Shown: piece after piece, positions 40,655 through 53,100 of the stretch
Layout: each line of letters begins with the position of its first letter
Numbering within the stretch: position 1 is the first letter of the stretch
Source of the DNA: Trichoplax adhaerens
Lineage: Eukaryota; Placozoa; Uniplacotomia; Trichoplacea; Trichoplacidae
DNA: 64,000 nucleotides
NCBI RefSeq assembly: GCF_000150275.1
Contig: NW_002060953.1
Location: 2,044,064 to 2,108,063, forward strand
Direction of reading: 5' to 3'
The notes under the pieces: model-generated
Database searches by the model: none
Told to the model about the DNA's origin: nothing
Seen by the model: only the letters and a program-made list of their open reading frames with translations
Position numbers and translations under genes: made by a program

Positions 40655-42818
40655 TCACTTGTTCATCATTAGTTCTTTCTTTTCCTTTTCCATTTGAGCT
40701 ACTAAGAGTTTCATACGTTGTAACTAGAATGGTCGAAAAAATAATAAGCCATGCCATTCAGTATTGAGTCAAAGCAAGCTGCTTTGCAACTGTGATGTCG
40801 ACAAACCTCGTCTTCTTTAGCTTTAAGAAGTTCGTTGGTCTTTTCATCCATATTGTCACGTATGAGCATGGATTCTCGTTTCAGTTTACTACGCGTATTG
40901 AACATAGTACACGATTAGATTTCAATACTGTAATATTGGATATCGACAGGATTCCAATGAAGCATAGCAAGGATATTGCAGTTCTTATTGGAAATTTCTA
41001 CTTTCCATTTACCTTCTCTGATACGATAAATTGCTACTATCACCGCTACGAAGGCGGTTAGCACGGTATTGTTCATATAGAACTTCATGAGTTACTTCTT
41101 TCAAATCTTGCATGTGAGTCCTTTCAATATACGCGTATGCTTAGTTTTAAGGTTATGCAAACCGACGAGTATTAAAGTAAAGGTGCAATTAATCTTCCCA
41201 TATTACCTGATCAACATGCTTCTCAATTTGGCAAAATCGCAATGCTCCAAGTTTTCGACTGTCAAGAACCAAGCAAGTAAGTCAAGCGTAAAGCAAGAAG
41301 AAAAACGTCCATTCACGTTATCGTCAAGTATTTCAATTTCAGCAGCTGCAACAGCTGGTAAATATCCTATTTTAGGGAAACAGTGTATTCTCTAGCATGC
41401 TTTACCTTCAACGATGCCCCACGGATATTGGCGCCCTCGCACTTTTTTACCACGGATATCGTAAAATTTATTACTGCCAACCACAGCAAAAGGCACACTT
41501 GACTATGACGACCAGAAAATCCATATAGGATATGGTATAAGTGTATGAAAACCACGGAATAATAGTTGATCAATATCTTACCTTCAATTGATTATTTTCT
41601 CTTTTAAATTCTTCATCTTCATCACTATCTGTTTCGGGAAACGTATATACGTCGATACTATGGGTCCTGATATCGTCTAGAATCTACGATTGACAAGATG
41701 AAAAGGGATTTAAAGCAACGTGTATTCAAGTCTACGAGATGAACATCGATAGCTTTGCCGGCATTGACTAACTTTACGCTTTAGTGTTTTGATTTCATGG
41801 GCGGTTAGTGTATCCGATTTGGCAATAACTGGTACAATATTGACTCGAGTATCTAATCTCTTCATAAATTCTATATCTAACGGTTTTAGTCTAATAAAAG
41901 GAAAAACACTTACTTGATCAGTATCAATACTGTCAAGATAACTTTTTGTCGACAAGGAAAAACTCGTCAAGTATCGCAACTTTGCACGACTTACCCATTT
42001 CCAGTTGGGGATATAAAGTATAAGCAGCAATGGACGCGTTGATCAGTAATGTTTCTACGATTCAAACCCGATTCATCACTCAAATATTTCTCATATTGTT
42101 CATCGATAAATTTGACGATATTGTCCCAACTGTTAAAATTAGATGGGAATCCATTATGATCTTACTGTAGATTGCATAGTAACATGTCATCGTCATGCAT
42201 ACGCTAAATGTCATTGATATCATTTCGAAAGCAATCGAACCATTTATCGTTATTTAAAGCATCTCCAAATCCGGGGGTATCCACCACCGACAAGCGTAAT
42301 CTTACACCCTTTTCTTCAATATCTACGGTCTGTTTCCGAATTTCCACGGTTTTTTTGATGCGAGCTAAAGAAAATGTATCCGTTATACTGTATGTTAGCA
42401 TTGATTAATTTTGACACAACATAATTGATCTTTATGATGCATGTTACTATCGAATAGGAATCTTGCAACACCTTTGTACTCAACTAATCATCTAATGTGG
42501 CGCTTAAAAAAATAAATGGGCGTTGAAAGGCAGACTGAAAGAGTTCCTGCCTCGCACGTCCAAGTTATGTGTCCATCTAGTAAGGCAGGCCACTGCCTAC
42601 CTTAATCGATCAACTCCCTTTCTACTCTTACCTTTTGCATTAGGAATATTACGGTCTGCATACAGATTGGTTTGAAAAAGTGAATCGATTAAAGTGGATT
42701 TACCAAGGCCTGATTCTCCAACAACAACAACTGTGAATTCAAAGCCTTTCTTGACTGCTTTCCGATGCACTTGGTTGGGCAGATTAGCGAATCCGATATA
42801 ATCCGGTACATTTTTGCC
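40655..42818 (-). CDS. Septin, SEPT2 group (first coding exon unresolved)
   Basis: Ten exons join in phase: 42818-42632, 42364-42241, 42129-41995, 41890-41773, 41683-41582, 41502-41406, 41258-41207, 41120-41013, 40888-40807 and 40723-40655. They give 357 residues plus a missing short N-terminus. The start is the typical [20 protein letters not shown]. GTPase motifs are intact: G1 [10 protein letters not shown]3 DTPGFGD, G4 AKSD. The acidic SDEDEEFK stretch and the septin unique element ([13 protein letters not shown]) follow, then [19 protein letters not shown]. The last two exons encode a coiled coil ([18 protein letters not shown]). Septins form heteropolymeric filaments at membranes and the cytokinetic furrow. 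The resemblance to SEPT2/1/4/5 is by motif reading. An ATG at 42889 could start the protein if spliced at an atypical GTCGAC donor; otherwise the first exon lies beyond the 189-bp array. Confidence 0.96.
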
Positions 42819-42988
42819 CTGAAAAAAAGAGGTTAAAGAGCGGATTGTCATCGAGCTGATAGCTAAAACTGTCATTCGTTGTCGACCATGACTACAGTCG
42901 TCTTTCAAGTCACTGGCCACTATTCTACACCGATCTATCTCATCCGTTCTATCTTCAACTACCTTCGATACCAACATCAACATACACT

Positions 42989-44108
42989 AAAGCGTTTAAC
43001 AACAGTCATAACACACAAATTGCTCTACCACCAGTTGAAAATGCAAACACAATCCAATGGAATAAACGTTGTTGCCATCCCAGTTTGCATTGCATTTTCT
43101 CTCGGTAGACCTACTGTGATTGACGCTGCTGTAATACAACTTTGTCAATTTCATCACACATTCAAAATCAACCTAGATTAAAGTGCTTGACAACAGTCAC
43201 AACACACAAATTGCTCTACCACCAGTTGAAAATGCAAAGCAATCCAATGGAATAAACCTTGTTGGCATCCCTGTTTGCATTGCGTTTTCTCTCGGTCGAT
43301 CCACTCTCAATTCGCCTACAGTCAGACAACTTTGTCCATTTCAGCACACATTCAAAATGAAACTAGACTAAAGCGCTTGACGATAGTCACAACACACAAA
43401 TTGCTCTACCACCAGTTGAAAATGCAAAGCAATCCATTGGAATAACGTTGTTGCCATCCATGTTTGCCTTGCATTTTCTGTCAGTAGACCGACTCGCATT
43501 TAGCCTACGCTAGGACAACTTTGTCCATTTCAGCACACATTCAAAATGAAACTAGAATAAAGCGCTTGACAACAGTCACAACACACAAATTGCTCTACCA
43601 CTAGTTGAAAATGCAAAGCAATCCAATGGAATAAACCTTGTTGGCATCCCTGTTTGCATTGCATTTTCTCTCGGTCGATCCACTCTCAATTCGCCTACAG
43701 TCAGAAAACTTGACAACATTTCAGCACACATTCAAAATGAAACTAGACTAAAGCGCTTGAAAACAGTCACAACACACAAATTGCTCTACCACTAGTTGAA
43801 AATGCAAAGCAATCCATTGGAATAACGTTGTTGTCATCCATGTTTGCCTTGCATTTTCTGTCAGTAGACCGACTCGCATTTAGCCTACGCTAGGACAACT
43901 TTGTCCATTTCACCACACATTCAAAATGAAACTAGACTAAAGCGCTTGACAACAGTCACAACACACAAATTGCTCTACCACCAGTAGAAAATGCAAAGCA
44001 ATCCAATGGAATAAACGTTGTTGGCATCCATGTTTGCCTTGCATTTTCTGTCAGTAGACCGACTCGCATTTAGCCTACGCTAGGACAACTTTGTCCATTT
44101 CACCACAC
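42989..44108. repeat. Tandem array, six copies of a unit of about 189 bp
   Basis: Copies start at 42989, 43181, 43370, 43559, 43750 and 43938, and the last is cut off at 44108. The common core is CAACACACAAATTGCTCTAC followed by AGTTGAAAATGCAAA. Two subtypes alternate: copies 2 and 4 have CCTACAGTCAGA, while copies 3, 5 and 6 have CCTACGCTAGGA. This suggests expansion by dimers of about 380 bp. Because 189 is a multiple of 3, short open frames recur (for example 43183-43371), but they show no sign of being genes. The array lies just upstream of the first recognised septin exon. Confidence 0.95.
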
Positions 44109-44384
44109 ACTCAATCGGCTGTCCAATTTACCTCTTTATCGCCTACAATTGGATTGCAATCGTTCAAAAACAACATCAACATAGTGAGTAGTAATAAAGC
44201 TATAACTCAATCAACTTATTTTAGCCTATCAACCAAGATACAAGCTATAAAATCCAATTTACCCGAGATTTTTCTTCCCTCCATAGCGCCACCGAGCTCT
44301 CCTGGTCGAGTATGGGATACAGAAGCTCTGCTACGATTGGGTGGTCAACAAGCAAGGTTGGCTGCTATACGAAAGCCTATCTAG
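44091..44384 (+). CDS. Weak candidate exon, unrecognised
   Basis: An open frame begins inside the last repeat copy and continues into unique sequence. It has protein-like composition towards its end (LPEIFLPSIAPPSSPG, ALLRLGGQQARLAAIRKPI) and a TAG stop. No in-frame ATG opens the unique part and no splice partner was found. A second stretch near 44.8 kb reads DIAPPPSTNLQRAQDRAQIA in one frame, with a faint likeness. The region 44.6-44.9 kb is clearly more GC-rich than its surroundings. It may be a small lineage-specific gene or simply chance. Confidence 0.2.
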   Translation: MSISPHTQSAVQFTSLSPTIGLQSFKNNINIVSSNKAITQSTYFSLSTKIQAIKSNLPEIFLPSIAPPSSPGRVWDTEALLRLGGQQARLAAIRKPI

Positions 44385-44934
44385 GTACTAAAACATGCGA
44401 GAAGTGTATAGAGTAGCGTATAGGATGAAGCGAGAAGTGGTTGGATGGCTGTGCCATAGTGATTGATGGAGAAAGAGAAAATTCTGCCATAGTATTCGGC
44501 GCTTTTTGGATGGCGTAATAGGCTTTAATATGGACTTTAAAGGATGATTACGGTAGTCAACCTATCGGCTATCCTCAGACCGTGTCATCATGCCCGCGCT
44601 CCAACTCTTACTTTGTGCTGGCTATAGGATACTTTGGAAAATAAGTGTATAGAGTATAGAATGGCATACCTGAATGGGTACCAACCCTACGAGACTCCAC
44701 ACCCTGGCGTCGGACTTCCGGTCAGGCGGACTACCCGGGAGAACGGCGGGATGTCATTCCATCCGTCTGGGTGATGTCAGCGATTCGCTGCTACTGGCTT
44801 GATTTCGGACATTGCTCCACCGCCATCAACCAACTTGCAAAGGGCTCAAGATCGTGCTCAAATTGCACGAGAAAGAATCATCCGGTGTGAAAGATTTCTA
44901 CAGTAGAGAAAGAGAGAGATAGAAAGGAAGACTG

Positions 44935-46845
44935 ATGGCTAAGGTGTATACCAAGTTAACTCGCTTTACGCTGCTGCTACAAGCTCAACGCATGTTCATG
45001 AGCAATGGCGTCGTTTCTGCTCCACGATACTATCATGCAAGCATTGCATCGCCTGGTTATCCTTTCATGCAGGCTACCAGCAGCCAGCGTAGAATAGGCC
45101 AACGCTTTTATTGCACTCATGACCAGCGTGATTTAACGCCACTACAAGTTAAAACGCTACTGGAAGAGAAGAGCATTTATCTGATTGATGTTCGTGAACC
45201 AGCTGAATTAACGGAGGAAGGCAAAATTAACGGATCGATCAACGTACCATGTAAATAACTATTCCATGCTTCTCCAATCTTAACCTGAGCTAATGATTTA
45301 AATAAAGGATATGTTGTTTTATTGAACGTAGTGGGACAGTTGGTAGAAGCTTTATCCATCCATGATGAGGACTTTGCCATCCGATATGGTGTCGCTCAGC
45401 CGGACAAAGAGAATACCAATTTAGTCTTTTATTGTAAAGGTGGAGTCAGGAGTAATCATGCCATGAAGACTGCAATCTCTCTAGGATATAATCGGTAAGT
45501 ACTGTAAAATAGGAGCAGCAATGTATTAATGGCTATAGCTTAATGGAGGAAAAATGATAGTCTTTACTATCAAGCGATGCAAGGTCTTGCTTTTGCATCT
45601 TCCAATGTCAACAAGTAATTAGTTACTCAAGCGGATCGTTGAGATCACCATGAGTGCAGAAATGTGTTGTCGCTATGTCGCTAGTTCCAATTCTTCGTAC
45701 GATAAGATACTGTAGGAGCAGCAATGTATTGGTGGCTATAGCTTAATGGGGAAAGAATGATAATCTTTACTGTCAAGCGATGCAAGGTCTTGATCTTGTA
45801 TCTTGCAATGTCAACAAGTAATTAGTTACTCAAGCGGATCGTTGAGATCACAATGAGTGCAGAACTGTATTGTAGCTCTGTCGCTAGTTCCAATTCTTCG
45901 CACTCTAAGATAGGAGCAGCAATATATTGGTGGCTATAGCTTTAATGGCCAAAAAATGATAGTCTTTACTGTCAAGCTATGCAAGATCTTGATCTTGCAT
46001 TTTCCAATATCAACAAGTAATTTGTTGTTCAAGCGAATTGTACTACATAGTAGCGATATCGCCAGTTCCAATTCTTCTTACTGTAAAATAGGAGCAGCAA
46101 TGTATTGGTGGCTATAGCTTAATGGGGGAAAAATGATAGTCTTTACTGTCAAGCGATGCAAGGTCTTGATCTTGCATCTTGCATCTTGCAATGCTAACAA
46201 GTAATTTGTTGCTCAAGCTGATCGTTGAGATCGCGATGAGTGCAGAAATATATTGTAGCTATGTCGCTTGTTCCAATTCTTCGCACTATAAGATAGGAGC
46301 AGCAATGTATTGGTGGCTATAGCTTAATGTTGAAAAAATAATAGTCTTTACTGTCAAGCTATGCAAGTAATTTGTTGTTCAAGCGAATTGTATAGTAGCG
46401 ATATCGCCAGTTCCAATTCTTCGTACTGTAAAATAGGAGCAGCAATGTATTGGTGGCTATAGTTTAATGGGGAAAAAATGGTAGTCTTTACTGTCTAGCT
46501 ATGCAAGGACTTGATCTTGCATCTTCCAATGTCAGCGAGTAATGAATGTATTACTCAAGCGGATGGTGGAGATCACTAGGTAGCCTCCAATTTTCGCTTG
46601 TGTCCACTTGACTTCCTTAGTGCAGAAATGTAGTGTACTGTAGCGATGTCGCTAGTTCAAATTCTTCATAGCGACAATAAAATAGACTACGCGAGTAGAA
46701 ATTCTTGGCCCAAGATCATCTGAGGCTGCTGCTAGCGATCGATAAACAAGATTACTATTGAAGCTTATCCTTATTACAGCATCATTTTATTTGCAGAGCG
46801 AGACACTTGGCTGGAGGAATAGACCAATGGAAAAAAATGCCTTGA
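44935..46845 (+). CDS. Single-domain rhodanese (thiosulfate sulfurtransferase-like), probably mitochondrial
   Basis: Three exons (44935-45250, 45332-45494, 46797-46845) join in phase to 175 residues. The first 60 are rich in Arg, Ser and Tyr with few acids (MAKVYTKLTRFTLLLQAQRM, SSQRRIGQRFYCT), fitting a mitochondrial targeting peptide. The rhodanese domain follows: IYLIDVREPAEL, GSINVPLGQLVEAL, the active-site loop FYCKGGVRS with the persulfide-forming Cys and the closing Arg, then SLGYNRARHLAGGIDQWKKM at the end. Single-domain rhodaneses transfer sulfane sulfur to thiols or cyanide. The loop is closest in style to TSTD3/GlpE-type enzymes, so the physiological acceptor is not known. The second intron (45495-46796) consists mostly of a minisatellite. 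Confidence 0.93.
45495..46680. repeat. Minisatellite in rhodanese intron 2, six copies of about 140-206 bp
   Basis: Copies begin with AGGAGCAGCAATGTATT or a close variant at about 45511, 45715, 45912, 46090, 46296 and 46437. They share GGTGGCTATAGCTTAATGG, TAGTCTTTACTGTCAAGC, CAACAAGTAAT and CGCTAGTTCCAATTCTTC. Unit length varies by internal deletion. The first copy starts directly after the GTAAGT donor, whose surroundings (GTACTGTAAAATAGGAGC) recur at copy junctions. The array may therefore have arisen from the 5' end of the intron. Confidence 0.93.
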
Positions 46846-47489
46846 ACAAAATTGGATATCAGTAACCATGACTGTATGGTGTATAATATATATCGATACT
46901 CGTAAATACTCGTCAATCTTGTAACATGAATGTTAGCTGGCTATCACGTTATTATTCTAAGGTAATAACGATAAATCTTTATTTAATTTAATTAGACTAC
47001 AGCCGATATCAATAGGATTTATTTGCAAATACTGTAGGAATAGCAAGAGAAGGTTAATATTGTGGAAATACAGTAGAGCATGTAAACACCCGTGTTATTT
47101 AGTGAATGACAGATGTCCATCTTGTGCATAGTAACTAGTTTAAAAAACGAGGATAGAAGGCAGTCTTTATTAGTCTTAGTAGACTGTTACTTGAATGCAT
47201 AATAGCTAGTAATCCATGGTTGAGGACGATAGGCAGAATTGTTCTGAGTAGAAATACGTTTATTACTGGCATTTCTTACAGTTGTTCTGTTCACGCTAGT
47301 TCTCAGCCTTAATAAAGTGATAGTGGTTGAAAAGCTGACTATGCCATATCGTCAAATCAATTATTGTTAACTCTATTTTATTCCTACTGGATTTTTGGAA
47401 GTTAGTATGACTGTCTGCAAATGTGTAAAAATAATTTTTCAGCTTAGGTGTAGTTCATATCTCGATTTCTATTCTAAATCTAATGCTAT
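46846..47489. other. Spacer between the rhodanese gene and the 93-bp array
   Basis: It contains the 3' untranslated region of the rhodanese gene. No other feature is seen; the sequence is AT-rich and not obviously repetitive. Confidence 0.5.
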
Positions 47490-49505
47490 AACATCTTAAG
47501 GCAAGCTTAGACAACCAATACGACATTGACTACTGTGCAACATTCTCAATCTCATTGCATAAAAGATTGCAACAGCTAGCCCATTTCTTAAGGTTGCATT
47601 AAACAACTGCTAAGATATTTTTTATACAGCAGTATTCTTAATCTAATTATACAATTATTGCCGTAGCTAGCCCATTTCTTAAGGTTACATTGGACGACAG
47701 ATACCACATTCTCCACAGTGTGCCATTCTCGATCGAATGGCATAAAATATTACAACAGCTAGCTCATTTCTACCGTAGCGTTTTTAATGAAACGAATTCA
47801 TGAACCACTAAAAGAAGATACATTTCTAGTGGTCCATGACTATTAATGTGAAATGTATCAATAGCTCGCGCATTTCTTAATATTGCATTGGACAGCAGAT
47901 AGGACACGTTCTACTGCAGTAATCTTAATCTATTCGTATTGCAGCAGCTACTTCCCAAGGTAGCATTGCAGGCAACTATTGCGATATTTTCTTCTGCAGC
48001 ATTCTCAATCTAATCGTACAACCTATTGCAACAGCTACCCCAATTCCCAAGATTGCATTTTAGACTACTATTGCTATATTTTCTACTACAGCATTCTCAA
48101 TGTAATCGTATAACCTATTGCAGCAGCGAACCCTATTTCTCAAGGTTGCATTTTAGACAACTATTGCGATATTTTCTACTGCAGCATTCTCAATCTAATC
48201 GTACAGCGTATTGCAGCAGCAACCCCGTTTCTCAAGGTTTTAGATCACTGTTGCCATATTTTCTACTGCAGCATTCTATTTAGATTACTGTTGCCATACT
48301 TTCTACTGCAGCATTCTCAATCTAATCGTAAAGCGTATTGCAGCAGCAACCCCGTTTCTCAAGGTTGTATTTTAGATCACTGTTGCGATGTTTTCCACTG
48401 CAGCATTCTTAAACCAATCGTATAAGCTATTGCAGCAGCTACCCTATTTCTCAAGGTTGCATTTTAGAAAACTATTGCGATATTTTCTACTACAGCATTC
48501 TCAAAACAATCGTACCACCTACTGCAGTCGCTACTCCATTTCTCAAGATTGCATTTTAGACTACTGTACTGTTGCGATATTTTCTACTGCAGCATTCTCA
48601 ATCTAATCGTACAGCGTATTGCAGCAGCGACCCCATGTTTCAAGGTTGCCTTTAGATCACTGTTGCGATATTTTCCACTGCAGCATTCTTAAACCAATCG
48701 TATAAGCTATTGCAGCAGCGAACCTATTTCTTAAGGTTGCATTTTAGACAACTATTGCGATATTTTCTACTGCAGCATTCTCAATCTAATCGTACAGCGT
48801 ATTGCAGCAGCAACCCAGTTTCTCAAGGTTGCATTTTAGATCACTGTTGCCATATTTTCTATTGCAGCATTCTTTTTAGATTACTGTTACCATACTTTCT
48901 ACTGCAGCATTCTCAATCTAATCGTACAGCGTATTGCAGTAGCGACCCCATGTTTCAAGGTTGCCTTTAGATCACTGTTGCGATATTTTCCACTGCAGCA
49001 TTCTTAAACCAATCGTATAAGCTATTGCAGCAGCTACCCTATTTCTCAAGGTTGCATTTTAGACAACTATTGCGATATTTTCTACGGCAACATTCTCAAT
49101 CTAATCGTAAAGCGTATTGCAGCAGCAACCCAGTTTCTCAAGGTTGCATTTTAGATCACTGTTGCCATATTTTCTACTGCAGCATTCTATTAAGATTACT
49201 GTTGCGATATTTTCTACAGCAGCATTCTCAATCTAATCGTACAGCGTATTGCAGCAGCAACCCCGTTTCTCAAGGTTGTATTTTAGATCACTGTTGCCAT
49301 ATTTTCTACTGCAACATTCTCAATCTAATCGTACAGCGTATTGCCGCAGCAACCCCGTTTCTCAAGGTTGTATTTTCGATCACTGTTGCCATATTTTCTA
49401 CTGCAACATTCTCAATCTAATCGTACAGCATATTGCAGCAGTCCCATTTCTCAAGGTTGCCTTTTCGATCACTGTTGCAATATTTTCTACCACAGCATTA
49501 ATTCA
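47490..49505. repeat. Long tandem array, unit about 93 bp
   Basis: Around 20 copies share TCTACTGCAGCATTCTCAAT, CTAATCGTACAGCGTATTGC, AGCAGCAACCCCGTTTCTCA and AGGTTGCATTTTAGATCACT. Copies from about 48.0 kb rightward are close to each other, while those at 47.49-47.97 kb are longer and strongly diverged. Some copies have a shortened half unit (for example near 48.24-48.31 and 49.18 kb). The unit is a multiple of 3, so open frames run through several copies; they encode a monotonous Leu/Ser/Gln-rich repeat and are not convincing genes. It sits between the rhodanese and INTS6 genes. Confidence 0.95.
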
Positions 49506-49928
49506 TTAATCGTCATCGATTTCATTTCCTTCCCGGATTGTATCTACTCTCCCACTCGTCGATAGCAGGCACTTTTCACGGCATGCCTTTTACTCAGCTG
49601 AAAGTCAACCAGTCTTTCTAAGACAAAATCCTTCACCTACAGTCATTCTACCACTGCATAAGGAGAAATTCTTCCATTAAACTGTCCATTTCCCCATGAA
49701 TTCATCCATTAGGAATCATGTTAATGGAGACTTTGAAAAATGGACATGGCTTGCCAAGTGGCGTAGGCCAATTCCGCAATACGATTTTGTATGGGCTGTC
49801 TGGGGCTAACAGGGTAGTAATACTGTATACAGTATAGGCGTCGACAGTCATTCGACGTGCCTGGCAGTGGACCAGTACAGCAGGATAACATACCCATACG
49901 GTAGCCATCAATCCATACAGATCGTGTA

Positions 49929-50138
49929 CTATAAAAGCCAATGGAAAACCAGAAGCAAACTCCATTGTGCCTGGACAGGCATGCTAGGGGAGAAGATCTT
50001 CGTCTCTGTCTGCCATCGTTGAAGTTCAATTAATTTATCCAGCGATTCTTTTCCCTCCTTCATCTCTCTCATAGTGACTACATTTGGATTAGAAGAGGAA
50101 GGAAAGCTGAAGAAGATTGTTACTGGTGTCTTGTCCAT
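49929..50138 (-). CDS. Candidate first exon of a small gene divergent from INTS6
   Basis: An ATG at 50138 opens a frame of 69 codons with protein-like composition at its start (MDKTPVTIFFSFPSSSNPNV, REMKEGKESLDKLIELQRWQ). The overlapping frame 49965-49702 (MEFASGFPLAFIVHDLYGL to SINMIPNG) is also open for 87 codons, so a spliced product is possible, but no clean junction was found. The ATG is only 38 bases from the INTS6 start on the other strand. It could be a real divergent gene or antisense noise. No family is recognised. Confidence 0.3.
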   Translation of the reverse strand: MDKTPVTIFFSFPSSSNPNVVTMREMKEGKESLDKLIELQRWQTETKIFSPSMPVQAQWSLLLVFHWLL

Positions 50139-50176
50139 TTATACTGAGTATTGAATGATTGATTGAACCAGGCAAA

Positions 50177-53100
50177 ATGATTCTCATTTTCGTGCTGGAT
50201 ACAAGTGCTTCCATGAACCAGCAAAGCTACCTGGGCACTTCTTATTTAGATATTACCAAAGGAGCTGTAGAATATTTCTTAAAGGTAAGCAGCAGTAGCA
50301 AAAGCTTTTCTTCTTTATGGTGCAGTGGAAATACTTGCAATAATTGATCTTCAGGGGCTAATCAAAAATGATGAGTAAGAACTTGATAGGGAGGATTAGC
50401 GAGCTTGAAAATGGCGCACAAATTATCATTGATAATTAACCGATACTGTATACAAGTTATTGCATGAGTATTGCGACAAGTCTTTGGCGCTACCATCCAG
50501 CAATAATTCTTCTTGATGATATAAAGTAATGTAGTTTTGATAGACTGTAGAGTTGTGCTCTCGTAGAGAAAGACCATTTCCTGCAATCGATGAATACACA
50601 AGCTTAACTGCTCTATTTGGATCAAAATCGTAGCAATGGATAGTCGTAGAATGGAAAGGACAACAACGATTCTGCTACAGCGATCAGGTTGTCTTTACTG
50701 TTAAGATTCAAATCATGATGTCATTGATAGTGTATTTCTAACGCGCTGAAAAGTCATTGAATATTCTACACAAAGTAACAACAAGTTATAAGGTTTAACA
50801 GCCCTTTCCCAATAAAATAACTTGGCTATTGACTGCCATGCAATAGAAATACACTACATAATTCAGTTGCTTTAGTCCAAATTATGCTTGCTGTTCAGAT
50901 TCAAATCATGATGTGATTGATAACAACAAGTTAGAACGTTGAATAGCCCTTTCCCAATAAAATAACTTGGCTATTGACTGTCTTGCAATAGAAACACACT
51001 ACATAATTCAGTTGCTTTAGTCCAAATTTTGCTTGCTGTTCAGATTCAAATCATGATGTGATTGATAACAACAAGTTAGAACGTTTAATAGCCCTTTTCC
51101 CAATAAAAAACTTGGCTAAAGACTATCTCGCAATGGAAACATACTACATAATTCAGCTGCTTTAGTCCAAATTATGATTGCTGTTCAGATTCAATTCATA
51201 ATGTGATGGGCAGCATTTTTTTCAACATTTCCGTAAGTTATTGAATATCCTTGAAGGTATAATATCCATTCATGGTAGGGTTTAGTACGCTAGTTCTGAT
51301 TCAATCTTGTAGTAACAAATATGTACGTAAAGCAAAAGCAAAAATGAGCAGAGATGATCTGCACTATTCAAAGGGAAACTGAGGAAATTCAATATCATAA
51401 AACTCAAAAACTCCCTTAACAATCTAATTGGACGGATACAATTTTAAAATGGTAGCGTATCAAAGTCTAGCAATATCATTTATTGAATATCCTCGTGGCG
51501 GTAATTCGTTTGAAAGATTAAAAGTGCATTCCATGACTAGGTGTTGTACACTTGGTGCCTGAGATAGAAGTGATAAATTAATCATACAAGGCTATGTAAC
51601 TAATTTTAAATGAATTTATTGAATGCCTTTACGGCGTAATACTGTTGATAGGATAATTCATGGTAACCTACAATAAAATAGTTCTGATACAGATTGCGGT
51701 AGGCAAGCGAGATGATATTGTAAAGTGATTTCAATAGAAATGAATTTTCTACCAAATTCATCGCTTGCTGAAACCGTTATAATTCCTCTCCTTCGTTCTT
51801 GAATTCAACAACTCTAGTGAATGAATCTTGTCAAGTAATATCACTATTTTTAATGAATTCATTGAATACCTTAATGGTGTAATAAATAGAATGATTTACG
51901 GTAGCCGACAATAAAATAGTTTTGATATAGTTTACGGTAGGCAAGCGAGATGAAATTGTAAACAGATTTCAGCAGAAATGAATTCTCTACTAAACTCATC
52001 GCTTATTGGAACCATCATTAATCATCATGTTTTATTCTTTTTTATGGAATAATTGTAGTTAAGAAGCAGAGATCCAGCGTGTCGGACGGATAAATGTATG
52101 CTTATAACAACGGATGATCCTCCAGCAATGATCAAGGTAAGAGTATATCAATGGACCAAGATTTTGATACCCATACTGCATAACAGTTTGGCTTCAAAAA
52201 TAGCACATTAGCGATAGTACTTCAAGTCTAGAGAATGTAAAACCGAAAAATAACTTGGAAATGAACTCATTGATGAAAAGGTTGGCTGGCGTGAGAGTCA
52301 TTACTCCTTTCTTAATGAACTAAAAAATCTACAAGCCACTGGGTATTCGCAGATGGATTTAGCATTGCGGGAAGCCTTCAATCTATTGAATGTCAATCGA
52401 ATGGTTAGCGGCATCGATAAGTATGGCCAAGGGAGAGATCCTCATTCCATTGAGCCTGCTGTCATAATTACATTAACGGATGGATGCAAGCTAACATCAG
52501 CACAAGGAATTGCCAATGAGGTAGGCTAGTTTTAAATAAGAAAGATATTACCATCCATTTTAGATATTCCTCCAAGCAAGTCTTTGGCTATCGTCTAATA
52601 GCAACATAGACATAGATTCCCTTTCATTAGATAACCTATATTATCATTGATGTCCATGAAAGTAGCCAAGAATTTCTCTTATTTACATACCATCCTTACC
52701 TATTTTTGAATAGTTGATTATACCATTATCGCAATTATCGGGAGATGAACTCACCAAGGAACCATTCCGCTGGGATCAACGATTATTTAGTATCGTTATA
52801 CAGTTTCCTGGTATAATCCTGGATGGCTATGATAAGGTTGTGAATCAATCTGCGATTGTCAATGGAGATTCGCATTATAATTCAATTTGTGAAGCCACTG
52901 GTGGTAAGGATTTTATTTATTACCTTTGAAAACTGATTTTATGTTGAAACGCTGTGTGCAAAGTACACTTTACTAAAACTAAAATTCCATCGTCAATCCT
53001 ATTCCTAAACTATTTAGGAAAGAGTTATCTTGTAGCTTCGCAGAAAGCTTTACACCAGAGTATTGAATCTATTATCCAAAAATTACATAGTGGTGTCGTA

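Noticed and set aside
42879-43371. Plus-strand open frames of 100 and 62 codons
   Set aside because: They lie in the 189-bp repeats and in sequence antisense to the septin 5' region; equivalent copies further along are broken.
44600-44900. GC-rich patch considered as a tRNA or rRNA fragment
   Set aside because: No cloverleaf or recognisable rRNA word was found; more likely a promoter-proximal stretch of the rhodanese gene.
48026-49565. Overlapping open frames of 70-131 codons
   Set aside because: They are produced by the 93-bp tandem array, whose unit length preserves frame; the repeated peptide is low complexity and the same stretch is open in several offsets.
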